From Hirudo medicinalis (Eukaryota; Annelida; Clitellata; Hirudinida; Hirudinidae), in assembly GCA_011800805.1 (NCBI GenBank), contig MPNW01000703.1, forward strand, positions 46,657-110,656: a stretch of DNA of 64,000 nt, read 5' to 3'. The notes under the pieces are model-generated. The model made no database searches. It worked only from the letters and a program-made list of their open reading frames with translations, and was not told the origin of the DNA. Below are positions 38,601 to 48,764 of this stretch, one piece after another. Made by a program: the position numbers and the translations under genes. The first letter of the stretch is position 1. Each line of letters starts with the position of its first letter.

Positions 38601-39429
38601 TCTTCATATACCTCATTTTTATTCTGTTCACCTTGCTTTACATCATCAGTTGCTGCGATAGTAAAAGGCTTGAAGTAAAATATTCTGAATGGGAGATTGA
38701 CAATCCTATTACCAAATTTTATTGTTACATCCTTCAAAGCAGGATCAGCATTCATTTTACGTGTATTAGCAGCAATGGAGCTTGCTCTAATCCTTTTCTT
38801 ACGAGAATCCTTTCTGGCAGATATAATCTCTTCTCGGACCTCGATTTTATTTTGTTCATCTTGGTGTACACCAGTTGCTGTGATAAAAAAAAACATAATA
38901 AAGTATAGATAGAGGCGAAATAAAATATTCTGAATAGAGATTGACGATCCTGATATTACCATATTTTGCAGTTATATCTTTCAAGGGAACATCAGGAACA
39001 TTTATTTCGTCTATGTCGGCAGAAATAGAATTTGTCCTAATCCTTTTCTTCCGAGAATCCTTTCTGATAGGTATAATCTCTTCTCGAATCTCAATTTTAT
39101 TCTGCTCATCTTGGTGCAAATCATCAGTTGCTGTGATAGCAAGAATAAATACTCAATAAAGTAAACCTTGGCACGAAATTAAATTTATATGAATGGATGT
39201 CGACAACTCTGCTATTACCATATTTTAAAGTTATATCTTTCGAAATAATATCGGGGGTTGAAATGGTTATTTGCTGCAGTTTGTCATCTGGCTCATCTGC
39301 TCTAATACTCTTCGACGGAGATTCCTTTTTGGAAGACGAAACTTGCTCTTGATTTGTTTCATCAGGAGCCTCCTCCGCTTTTGAAGATATTGATTTGCTA
39401 ACACTAAAACGACTACCCCTCATTATCAA
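24263..39429 (-). CDS. K-Cl cotransporter (SLC12A4-7/KCC family)
   Basis: Predicted plasma-membrane electroneutral K+/Cl- exporter for cell volume and chloride control. Core motifs in order: [144 protein letters not shown], with a C-terminus ending [12 protein letters not shown]. Exons: 39219-39429, 38960-39130, 38713-38877, 38485-38652, 38248-38406, 38113-38168, 37867-37983, 37298-37438, 36929-37114, 36362-36591, 36050-36306, 35703-35843, 34201-34299, 34076-34133, 33894-34012, 33630-33801, 33357-33455, 33040-33159, 31852-32045, 30960-31132 (end uncertain), 28556-28656 (start uncertain), 28141-28260, 27947-28036, 27722-27813, 26279-26386, 25676-25794, 25322-25455, 24263-24354. Phases agree except at the 30960/28656 junction. 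About 1,295 aa, longer than the usual 1,085-1,150, because of the reiterated N-terminal exons. Start could be 39429 or the second Met at 39423. The member within KCC1-4 is not resolvable. Confidence 0.95.
24515..24690 (-). repeat. SINE family copy
   Basis: Shares 'ggcaacagtcgcaatgcgtc', 'gtgttcgcaactcagcctgc' and 'gagcgctcatgg...aatgtaaatgg' with the 12826 copy. It is followed by 'gatgcataaggcactcaaaagatcg', also found near 13945 and 15434. It lies in the intron before the last cotransporter exon. Confidence 0.55.
26387..27721. other. Cotransporter intron with an unexplained open frame
   Basis: Between the exons at 27722-27813 and 26279-26386. Known KCC proteins have no insertion here. A minus-strand frame at 27210-27458 (82 codons, [20 protein letters not shown] near its start) and one at 26876-27058 have no family match I recognise. 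They may be relics or chance. Confidence 0.35.
29250..29411. mobile_element. hAT-like MITE, 162 bp
   Basis: Ends are inverted repeats: left CAGGGACGTCATT, right AATGACGTCCCTG. A second inverted block (GGGGGGGACAA / TTGTCCCCCC) lies inside each end. Flanking 8-bp direct repeats are catccaca (29242-29249) and tatccaca (29412-29419), one mismatch apart. The CAGGG start, 8-bp duplication and lack of coding capacity indicate a non-autonomous hAT-like element. It is inserted in the cotransporter intron between 30960 and 28656. Confidence 0.75.
29585..29640. repeat. (AAT)n simple repeat
   Basis: Run of ATA/AAT trinucleotides with a few substitutions, in a cotransporter intron. Confidence 0.85.
29770..30610 (+). 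repeat. Composite repeat with tRNA-like head (SINE plus longer dispersed repeat)
   Basis: Starts with a tRNA-like head carrying a good pol III A box (TAGCCGAGTGG, 29783-29793) and a degenerate B-box region (ccggtcgcaagagtttc). The shared SINE block 'gcatttgtaaagcgccataagcg' follows. About 700 bp of non-AT-rich sequence comes next ('gaggtgggtcttcaggtcgg', 'ccgaggggcatagaacttg'), unlike the surrounding intron. A second tRNA-like segment, AAGTGGCCGAGT, lies near 30573. The 108-codon frame at 29955-30281 is probably incidental to this repeat. It is in a cotransporter intron. Confidence 0.5.
32233..32632 (+). mobile_element. LTR-like repeat copy B (solo)
   Basis: Starts TGTTGTAACCCTGGCGAT and ends GGTTTATTACA. 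Shares ordered blocks with copies A and C. About 400 bp with no coding sequence. It lies in the cotransporter intron between 33040 and 32045. Flanking target duplications are not clear, so it is old or its exact ends are slightly different. Confidence 0.5.
32721..32966 (+). mobile_element. LTR-like repeat copy C
   Basis: Starts TGTTATAACCCTG, immediately preceded by (AT)n, and ends near 'cgtcgtttattatta', immediately followed by (TA)n. It shares 'cccaacaataaactcggcat' with copy A and 'aaattaagc.ccgt.gttta' with copy B. One ambiguous base (N) lies at 32837. In the same intron as copy B. Confidence 0.45.
34637..35517 (+). mobile_element. hAT element with decayed transposase
   Basis: 881-bp element with inverted ends TAGGGCTGCGG (left) and its counterpart CGCAGCCCTA (right), subterminal 'gatcgattaatcg' repeats, and a perfect 8-bp target duplication AACTAATC (34629-34636 and 35518-35525). 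Inside, plus-strand remnants include [19 protein letters not shown], the C-terminal half of a BED zinc finger (H-x-H at the end), then later hAT-like fragments broken by stops. Most of the transposase is deleted, so it could move only in trans. Inserted in the cotransporter intron between 35703 and 34299. Confidence 0.85.
36675..36885 (+). repeat. tRNA-derived SINE copy
   Basis: Has a perfect B box (GGATTCGAATCCC, 36713-36725) and an A-box-like segment upstream, then the family body 'catttacatagcgcctattcc', 'gggctccgaacacaac' and 'gatgcttttacctcgcgggaag'. This copy, with 29770, fixes the sense orientation of the family. It lies in a cotransporter intron. Confidence 0.6.
38248..39130 (-). repeat. 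Tandemly reiterated cotransporter exon (four copies)
   Basis: Copies at 38960-39130 (171 bp), 38713-38877 (165), 38485-38652 (168) and 38248-38406 (159). Each begins with the last two bases of an Ala or Val codon, runs TDD.HQDEQNK.E.REE, then a basic block ([13 protein letters not shown]), and ends D.T.KFG or similar with a phase-1 donor. All are symmetric phase 1-1 and multiples of three, so any copy can be skipped in frame. The short introns (60-88 bp) are also alike, with 'gattgacaatcctatta' next to the donor in several, so the whole exon-intron unit of about 240-250 bp was duplicated. The first coding exon also ends with the same KDITLKYG motif. Confidence 0.9.
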
Positions 39430-41019
39430 AACTACCTAACGTCAACACGGCCAATATGAAAAATAGACTCGCCGGCATGAGGACGTTGCCTAACATTGAT
39501 TCAAATATTTTCAAATCTGTGTGAAAATGCAAACTTTATGTAATGAAAAAGTTTAGCAAATTTAATTAAATATATAATTGTTTAGACTAAATGTTGAGAA
39601 AGTTTTTAAAATAAACAGAGACGAATTAGAGTATTTTTATACTAACTTAACCATGAGTTTTTAAGTTATCTCTAATAATATATTGTACTCAGGACATATT
39701 ATTAATTTCCACAATACATTAATCTAATTTCGACATACATAAACTCACAGCACAAAGCCTATCAAAGCCTTGAAGCTTTTAAAACTTTCCAATTGTAATG
39801 CCTTCACAAGATGAAATGCTGTTGGTATTGTTGTTGATTGCCGAAAAGTAAAATTTGGTGTTGTTGAATTTCTCTATGTATTTGTTCATTTGCACGGGCA
39901 AAGGATTATTAGACTCCTGACACCTCCGGAAGCAAGAACAAGAAAACGAGAACTTGTAATAATTTATATTGTCAAATGTAATATATCTAAAAAATACTTT
40001 AAATGAATGATATTTGTGACGTCTTTATTTTGCTTTCCAATTATACAATTAATGCATAAGTTAGGTTAATTTGATTTGAATTTGATAAATCATCCTGAAT
40101 TCGCTTCGATTTTTTATTTACTTTGATATGTTATAAAATTTAAAAACGGTCAGATGTCAAAATAACGGCAACTATAACCATGCAGTGCATCTTTCCTACT
40201 TTCGGTGATCGAGTCTTCCTAATCACCGTTAACATTGCTTATTAAATGCAATAATTCAGTTTCAATGCAATTTAACGCTAATTCCTACTTCTTCACGTAA
40301 TCGTTAAACTACAATTCTCAAAGGAGCGACTGACAGTTTGTCAACAAAATGACAGTTTTCAACTCTGGTCTGATTTAGATACTGGTTTAAATCTTCGATC
40401 ATATATGACATTCACATAAAGAGAAGACAGCTACTCAGCTTCAAAAATAAAACATTTAACCATAAGTAATGGATCTTGCTAATCCGCATGCTGAGTAAAG
40501 CCAAAGAGGTTCCCTTATTTTTATGAAGTTGACCCAAGCGTACGATACTATTTCTAGTTCATACATTTTGTTTAATTTTTGTGCAAGCCACAACATTTTT
40601 GTATTATTGTTACTATTTAAAACCTTTATAAAAAAATACTGTTGTCCTGTCTAGATTTGTAATACCAGAGCGTGTAAAAAAGTTACAAACATCCCTTGCT
40701 TTTAGCAGAACTCTTACAATATTAAACTGATCAAAACCAAATTTGGAATTGATATGTATATTATAATATTACATGTGCTAAATTTTGATTGGGCTAATGA
40801 CGCTTGCAAATTCATCAAAACATCCTCTTTCGGTCGTAAAAAAATAAAAATCATCGTAACAGTGTGACAAAGATCAAAAGTCAAGTCTGTTCAAAAAATG
40901 GTGCCACGAAACAGCAAAATGTAAATCGATACAATCTGTTTAAGTCTAAAAAATAATTTTAATGATGTTATGATGATTTATGGATTTTCACTGAAATGCA
41001 ATGAACTTTGTATTGCCGT
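39430..41019. other. Intergenic between cotransporter 5' end and receptor 3' end
   Basis: AT-rich, no recognisable coding exon on either strand. It must contain the cotransporter promoter and the receptor 3' UTR. I see no convincing conserved motif. Confidence 0.4.
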
Positions 41020-44000
41020 TTACAGGCGATGGTTTATGAGTAGTTTAAACTTTTTTTTATCAATTTCTCTGGTCATCTTTTTTCTTAAAATTTCAGATAT
41101 TGACTTTGAATGGCAGGTATTGTGCCGTATTTTCATGATTGGAGTCGAGGAGATCTGATTCTTAGGAATTTCTAGTGGTGAGATAAGATGTGGTTGATAT
41201 AAAGTCACCTTTGAAGAACTCCCTGATGATGTAACGTTTGCTTTACTGGCTTCATTATTTAAGGTATCATCAGATTGTAAAATGTGAAATATTTGTTTCT
41301 TGGAAATAGAAGAAACAAATTGCATATCAACAATAGAACTTGCAGAACTTTTGTTAAGAGGTACCAGTTTAGAAGAACTGAATTCATGGTGAATTTTACT
41401 TGGATTTGATGGCTTGCAAGATTCTGATGCGTTGGTGAAACAGTTCAAATATATTTTATACACTGAGAAAGCAATGCAAGATCCGCCGTAGCAAATGAAG
41501 AATAACGGAAGGACAATGTACATAACTTGAGCAGAGTTTTCAACTTCAGAGGAAATTATGCTATTTCTTGAGGCCTCATCCTGAAAATCTGTGTCGTTGT
41601 TATCTTGCCCTAAAAGAGAAGGGTTGTGGATTTAATTAATTTTTAAGGGCATTTTTAAATAGTTTCTATGCATATTTAAAAAAACATTTAGGAAAAAATT
41701 TTAATTTTGTTAAATAATGATTATTAATGTACAGTTGCATAAATAATTATTGTGACAATGAATCACACAACATTATTTCAATTACTTAAAAAGATTTCAA
41801 AATTGCAATCGCTTTAAAAGTCACTAATATAAATTTACCTCCTGAAAAAAGTAGTTGGAAGCAGACGAATGGATGGAGTTGGTCGCAAGGAGTGGAGGAG
41901 AAAAGTTCTGTTCTTATGTTGAGAATCACACAATCATTCAGTCCCATGTCATCATTGCTCCAATGATATCTGTAATCTTTAGAATTCATAGTTATTTTAA
42001 ATGAATGACGAAATACTCTCTGGGAACCCTTTCTAGTTAATCGATTATTTAAGACAGATAAGTATGCAGAGCTTGTGATAGACCCTTATTAAGTCAAGAG
42101 ATAGGCAAGTTAACCATTCTCCAAAGATTGCATTGACTATTTCTTTAGAGAAGAGTATCACTGACAACATTATCAGAACATGTCTCTTCAAATTTTGACT
42201 TAGAGACTGGGAGTAGGCTTCCGCCTAAGAGCCTGGAAAGCGAAGGTAGTAGATGACCATTGACTACTCGAAACTCGCCGGAACAAACATATCACTCCTC
42301 TGATGGTGAGCGTTGTCCATTCCAATGAATTTCATGGGAGTCGGGGTTGACACGTTTGGAAAACGGGGAAGTAATAAGTCGAAAAGTTCTTAAAGAAATT
42401 TCGACTACTAATATTGACATCATTATTTTTTGATACAAAACCCTTTCTTGGGAAAATCCTTGACTCCGAGAAGGGTTACAAATTAATTTAAGAATTACTA
42501 ATGGCATTTCTTACCATATGAATGAGCATCAAAACTATCAAGATAGGCGTCAGTCCACTCGAAAATCTGTCCCGACAATCTTTTCCTTAATCCCAGCCAA
42601 ACGCTATGCACGCTAGGAATAAGCGAAAACTTAATTACTCATTAAATCTATCTATATTTAGTACATTTCTTATTTCAAGCCTATCAAAATGATAGCGACG
42701 AAATGTTGTTAAATTTGAAACATAAGTTTGCAAACGGCGACTTTGGAATGGCGCTCGATTAAATTCGACATTTGCTAGTAACGACTTCTTTCATCGACCT
42801 TTCAAAGTCACTAGTCGCCATTTTTTAACTTTGTTTTTTAAATAAGAATTTTCTCACGAAGTGAATGCCTCCTTTGTGTCATTTTCGATGGCTTCGACGA
42901 CATCTTTAATTTTCTCTGGAGAGTCCATGGACACCAAATCTCCGTTTTCCAGTATGCATTCCTGCCGTGCTTTATCAAAGTTGGAGGCATTTCCGTGAAA
43001 AATCAAGGATCTTTTAGAAGTCATCTTGTTGTCTTGAAACCCAAGAACAATTTAAATTTTGACTAGATAGTACTCTTATTAACACATATCAAGAAATTTG
43101 TAAACAACAGGAGGTGGATATCATATTTGCGTTGATGATTTGGTCATTTCTGTATTAACTTTAACAAATTATAAGGGAAAGAATTGTTCTAAATAGTTTT
43201 ACAAACCAATAGTATAGTAAATATCGTTGCTGTTGTATCCTCCACAATATTCTCCTTCACAGGTTGTGTTGCAGACTAAAATTGTACTTTAAATTGTACT
43301 TATTTTACTAATTGTACTTTTTACATTGCGACTTTCATATATACAGTTTATAATACAGTTTTTAATATAACACATATGACATACAATATTAAATAATATA
43401 GCAGATATTACTAATGCATCTGTTGACGTAGTATAAAGTCTTTACTGAGTTGACAAAATCTGTCTAAATAAGAATGAAAAAGTGATTTTAAGCAAGAACA
43501 TGCACCATTATCAGAGTCATTTCAAGTAATATTGTTTCTCCACCAAAGGATGGTTCATGTATGGAACTCACACAATGAATTTCCTTGTAGACCGAATGTC
43601 ATGCCACAATGACAAGACCTACCCATCTGCAGACCTGCGTAAGGAAAACCTTTTGACCTGCATTGAGAGATGCAAGTGATCACCTCATTGCCTGTTACAG
43701 TCAAAGCTAGTCCAGATAGATCTCTGTATCCGTTGGTCAAATCAGCAAAACATCCTAAGTAAGGATATGATATTCTATTTCCTGGAAAAGTTCAAGAAAT
43801 TGAAAGTTTTTAAAAAAAATCTCCTGGAAAATGGGAAATAATTTTCAGTTTACTATGTAAACGCAAGAATAAAAAACCTAGCAAGCCTTTTTTTTGAAGT
43901 TTTTTCACGATAAAATCTTTTAAAAAGCAAGTTCAAGGATATTTCAAATTTGATAATTTACAATTGCGAGTAAATTACTACAGACAAGTTGTTTTGCTTT

Positions 44001-44567
44001 CGTGGACATGTGCTTTGCTTTATCTTATCATTCCGCAACTCAGATTATAATATTGTTACTCGTGATTTTATTAAACATTGAATTAGTTTTTTAATCTTAA
44101 AATGATATTTGTAACAATTGGAAACACATTTATGATTCGAGTCCTCTAAAGAAATGATTAACTTGTTGAAATTCTAATTTGTCTCTTTGAAGCTGTTCAG
44201 AAAATAAATATTAAATGGTTAGCTCGAGTTTATTTATATTTTATTACATTTGTCGCAATTAAGAAATTTATTTAATGTTAGAACATTGTTATTGCATCAT
44301 TTAAGAATCTCTTAAAAAATAGATTATCATTTTGTAGTATTTCTAACCATTCAAAATAAAAATACTATTCCATCATTTCAAAACTTGCAAATTAGCCATT
44401 AAAAACTGCATACATATAAAATGGTTTCATAGGAAGTGAAACAATTAATAATTATTTATTAATTAAACAATTAATATTGCTTATGACGAACCTCCGATTG
44501 GAAGTAAATAGCAGCCAAAGACAAATACGATTTTCATGCTTCTTATACTTGATAAATTTATGCCCAT
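41020..44567 (-). CDS. Predicted single-pass receptor: WSC domain plus C-type lectin domain
   Basis: Seven exons with consistent phases: 44492-44567, 43572-43781, 43207-43275, 42858-43032, 42515-42612, 41839-41976, 41020-41609; about 451 aa. Exon 1 encodes a signal peptide (MKIVFVFGCYLLPIGG). Exons 2-3 form a WSC domain: YLGCFAD, then CISQCRSKGFPYAGLQMG, CHCG and CEGEYCGGYNSNDIYYT. Exons 4-6 form a C-type lectin fold: ARQECILENGDLVSM, then WLGLRKRLSGQIFEWTD, then LNDCVILN and CDQLHPFVC. The usual Ca2+/sugar EPN or QPD motif is not obvious before the final Trp region. Exon 7 gives a Thr/Ser-rich stalk, one membrane segment (VMYIVLPLFFICYGGSCIAF) and a cytoplasmic tail of about 140 aa rich in Ser and Lys. 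Probably a surface recognition protein; ligand unknown. Confidence 0.85.
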
Positions 44568-45370
44568 TTTTGTAATTGCAATACGAAATGTTTCAAGTCA
44601 ATGTCATTTGGTGCCTCATTGCTTGTCTTCTAAGAATATCTAATTATGAATTTCTGTTTGACAACCGCGGCACAAGTATCCTAGCGATGGATGTCAACAT
44701 CTCCAAATTAATGACAGCCTTCTTCATCCTTCAGTCACTCTGCTATCAATACAACAATAACGTCGCAGGCGTGTATTCTGGAAAGGTGCTGTGGTTTGTA
44801 AAAGCTATTTAATCGATAAATGCTAGGTTGCTGATGTTAAAGGTAAAATGATTGGAAATAAAGCAAAATAATTAAATCTAACTCAAAACGTGACTCAATT
44901 TATATTCAATATCATTAAGAACTTATCGATTTTCGTCAGAACGGAATGGGAGGCACTCAGATACATCAATAGATAGGTCAATATCTGCAATCTGCAAATG
45001 AAAATGCTAATATTTTTAATATTATACAATTATTTTTGCGCAATGCGTCAAATGTTTCAGCTTTGAAATATGGAAAAAATGAAAACCTTAACTAACGATG
45101 TACGACAAAACTTAACTCTTAAGAACGACTTTTCAAGACAGTAAGCTTCATCCAGTCTTTTTTTTTCTTTTTATGTTTCTTGTTTGATACTTGCCCTTCG
45201 GCTGTTTAAAAAAAATTGACCTGTCACTTTTCTTAGTGTACCATTATAACATATTTGCGTCACATCTGCTGGGTGAGCAGGTAAGAGGCATTTGTCATCT
45301 GCTCACTTTGAAATAAGTAAAATTAAAAAAAAAATTATCTGATCTACACAGTCATAAATATGCTGAAGTA
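44568..45370. other. Upstream region of the receptor gene
   Basis: No gene recognised. The plus-strand frame 44576-44812 overlaps nothing known and starts next to the receptor ATG on the other strand, so it may be chance. A divergent promoter is possible but unsupported. Confidence 0.35.
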
Positions 45371-46363
45371 CAGTGCGCTTTATAAATTTATAAACCAGCA
45401 TCAATAAACACATGCTTTACAATGACTTGTGAACAAGTACTGATGAAGTACTGATACATGTACTCATGAAGTACTGGTGGTCCAAGTATGAGTACAAGTA
45501 CAAGTTTTATGACATCGTGCCAATAATATTTGTAGCCATCTGGACCATCCAAATTCAATTTCTTTTCATCTGAAAAAATAACAGAGTCCCAGTTCATCTC
45601 CGAACTCACCATCTCTTTTGCCCAGTTTAGCCGGTTCTTCTTATGAGCCTCCATTACAAGTGGTTGGTGCTGACGCTTAACAAACTTCAGGAAACTACTC
45701 TTCTGAAGGCATCTGATTACGGTCAATCGACTAACCTCCAAATTTAAGTTATTTTTTAAGTCTCTTGTTGAGCTAAACCCCTTGGAAGATTCGCGGAGGA
45801 CAACTCATTTCTCAAGTTCAGAAAGTTTTTGAAGTCTTCCTGGACTATTTTTTGTTCCACGACTTTCAGGATCATTCAAATAACGTCTTATAACCTTTCT
45901 AGATCGATTAACCCTCCTAGAAATATCTGAAATTGACAAATTCACGTCTTTAATGACCTTTATTTGTCCTTTTTCGATATCATTAAGTCTCTTTCCAGAA
46001 CCCATCTATAATAACGTAAACTAACAGTACTTACATTACATAAGTGAGTTTTTGAAATGGAACCATTTATGTAGAGCCTTATTATAATAATAAGCTTTTG
46101 TGAGTCCTGTAATAAAAATAATTTACTGGACAGGAAGAGACCCATGCTCAGCGGCGAAAACCTCGAAAAACAACATCAAAGGCATTTATCGATGAAATCC
46201 CACTAATATTCAAATTTTACTGCTAAAGTTTATTATATATTAATTAAATACGATTTTGTGAATGATGTAAATGATATTTGGGTCAAAAATCAGCAGTAAT
46301 TTAATAGATAACTGTTCAAATTGTGTGATTCTTGAATTTGGGCCAAATTTATGCAAAGCACTG
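45371..46363 (-). mobile_element. Tc1/mariner element with intact ends, decayed transposase
   Basis: Flanked by TA on both sides (45369-45370, 46364-46365), the Tc1/mariner target. Terminal inverted repeats start CAGTGC and share ATAAATTT about 15 bp in. The minus-strand transposase begins at 46005 with an N-terminal helix-turn-helix pair (SISDISRRVNRSRKVIRRYL) and a GTKNSPGR linker. After frameshifts it continues to the catalytic segment [20 protein letters not shown]. The last third, with the final catalytic acidic residue, is missing. A 'gtactgatgaagtact'-type insertion (45430-45507) sits at the deletion. Length 993 bp. Confidence 0.85.
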
Positions 46364-46425
46364 TACGTGTAATCAAGATTACTCGAGTACAAGTACCCCT
46401 TGGAAACATTCTTTTAGAGTGTCTG

Positions 46426-46565
46426 TTAGAAAGATACGACACTCACGTTTTGTAATCATAATTTTGCTATTACGTGTGTAAAATATTTTTATCGATTGTT
46501 GCTAAGATGTGTAGAATTCCATTAGTTATGGGGAAATATTAATTTCATTGAGTATAGATAACAAT
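46426..46565. repeat. Dispersed repeat, copy 1
   Basis: About 135 bp sharing 'gatacgacactca.gtttt', 'aattttg.t.tt.cg', 'atgatgtgta'-like and 'gggaaatatt.atttcattgag' with 52480-52615. Function unknown. Confidence 0.6.
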
Positions 46566-46659
46566 TTTTTTTATAACTTCCTTAAATAACGATATGACGT
46601 CAATATATAATCCATTCGTAATAATAATCACAATAATATCGATATTTATTATTCCACAG

Positions 46660-47138
46660 TCGTTCTGCAGACCTGAGATGAGAACACGTGCTGTGATTCC
46701 GCCAGTGCTGAAGCCGAGTTTTGAAGATGCTGTACGAGGGACACATGGGAGCCACTAGAACAAAGATGCTTGTTCGTAGATACGTTTATGCAATTCGTGT
46801 CAGCTAGCTAGAATGATATTTCTCATCGTGATGGATGCCTTCTTCAAGTGGCATGGTGTTGTACAGATGAGAACTTCAAGAACCATTGCGACAATCAAAG
46901 AGCTGGGTAGGTAGTCGTGCCCGACTTTGTCAGGCTTGAAGATGCCAACTCAAGAAACCAGGGACTCATCTCCATAAAAACGATCAAGATATGGAAGAAG
47001 TGAAACTTGCTGAAGAAGATGCAGTCTTCGCCAGAGAATACAGTGATTTTAATCATCCGAAATGGTTATATTAATCCTGCCTGGGAGGAGAGATGGACTC
47101 TCCGAGGAAGAAGGAACTCATCGTTTAGGAGGGGGAGA
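46660..47138 (+). mobile_element. Ty3/gypsy-like integrase and 3' polyprotein relic
   Basis: Broken frames give MLYEGHMGATRTKMLVRRYV (integrase zinc-binding region followed by the RxYxW-like turn) and, further on, FLIVMDAFFKWHGVVQM, matching the integrase core 'D.FSKW.E...'. The later LAEEDAVFAREY lies where the 3' end of pol is expected. A purine tract (aggagggggaga, 47127-47138) precedes the LTR. Many stops; dead. Confidence 0.6.
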
Positions 47139-47294
47139 TGTGGGTGACATGCTGAACTATCTATGCTATGTAGGAGCGGCGACTTCTGTTGCTATTTCTA
47201 GTCGTTAGTGTGTGTTAAATAGCATGGATGCTTAGTGAATAAAGTAGCTGTCCGTTACTTTCTTCTTGTAATCGACTAATTGCGAGTTACAACA
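47139..47294 (+). mobile_element. 3' LTR of the Ty3/gypsy-like relic
   Basis: Begins TGTGGGTGACATG directly after the polypurine tract and ends GAGTTACAACA, giving the TG...CA boundaries of an LTR. It contains AATAAA (near 47238) and is 156 bp. No matching 5' LTR was found, so this is a 5'-truncated insertion. Confidence 0.55.
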
Positions 47295-48764
47295 CATAGC
47301 CAAGAGGTTGTAGTATTTGACGAATAAGATTTTATTTTTTGCCTTGCCATTTAGAAGGGATATAATAAATTCCTTAAGGTTGGAATCTTGCCCCGCTCCC
47401 CGTTAAGTTTCGTTAGTGGTTGCAACCCATTATTAAAAAGGATTATAATTTCCATGTTGCAAATTCAAATTTTAGCATCTGGAGCACATTTAATGGAATC
47501 TCATTACCTAATTTTGCATTGATTTTTTTTTTTTTGGCAAGTTACGCCACCGATACAAACTCCAGTGGAACTGCAAATTTAAAAATAAAACTGAAATACC
47601 AGCACTTTTTCCTTCTCAACCTTCACCAGCTGTTGCACCATCTGAATTACCACCTGAACACACATTGACCATCAAAAAAAGCTAACTCGGAAGGATTTTG
47701 GTTATTGTTTTGACCATGCAGCAATTTCTCTATACGAAATAACAGAATTTGGTGACGTTGGATACACTCAGCAGAGCTCAAGTACAAGTATTTCTGTAAC
47801 ATGAAGTACTAGTAACCCCAAGTTGAAAGGGAAATTTACTTTGGCGAACCAACCATAAAACATGATGATAACCCATGGTGATGTCAAAACTGTAGCTTCC
47901 CACTTCCGAGTGGGCTAAGCTTTACTTGACATCAAACAGCGTGTGAAGTGTGGGCGACTTCTCAGTACTGCTATTTATTAATAAATTAAAATAAGAATAA
48001 TCAGAGTTAATTTGTTTTAAAAATAAACGTATCTAACCACAAGAACCGCTAGGTGAGATATCAGGTATATATCTGCTGTACGGTGCGGTGCACGGCCACA
48101 ATAAAATAAAATTCTCAACACATTCGATGATCATTATGCCGTCCAAAGGAGACCCCCAACTTTATTTTGAAGTCGACTCAGCTTTTACTGGCCCATAAAT
48201 ATTTAGATTGGCTGATAATTCCAGATTTATTTTTATATTTTAGTTTTGAAATGGCCGTGCTTCCTGCCGGTCATATGTAATGAATCATTGCTAAACCAAA
48301 TCTAATCACCATCAACAATCAAACACTAGAATATGAAATGATTCCCAATTATGATTGCATATTGAGCATCTTTACCACATACATTGGACCAGTCTTCAAA
48401 ATAGTTGAAGAAAACATCCTAAATTACTTCCTCCAAGCAGCAGCATTTTAACAGGATGCAAATCTCCAGAATTCAAGGTACATGATTATTTACAAACATC
48501 AAAACAAACATTAACAAAGACAGGAGAATTATATGAAATTGCAAAAGTATTTGTAAAATATTTGACCCCAAATCACTCCACCATTGCTATCTCATCCAAG
48601 ATTTAAAATCATCACAAATAACAGCAAAATGACTACATCAAACAAAGCCATCAAATGACCTGCAAAGCTTTAGATTTAATAGTTAATTAATGGCATGGTG
48701 TCCTTGCTTTTGTAGGCAAGTTAAATGGGAACTGTTAATGAATTTTGGTCTCGAAACTTTGGGT
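47295..48764. other. Intergenic, downstream of TFIIA
   Basis: No gene recognised. Short plus-strand frames (47420-47668) show no domain. 'ctcaagtacaagta' and 'gaagtactagta' at 47776-47812 resemble motifs at 45432-45507 and 46378-46398 and may be ends of another decayed DNA transposon. A plus-strand segment at 48290-48650 reads partly open with stops and is not identifiable. Confidence 0.35.

Noticed and set aside
38462..38908. 148-codon plus-strand open frame
   Set aside because: Antisense shadow of the reiterated cotransporter exons, spanning their introns.
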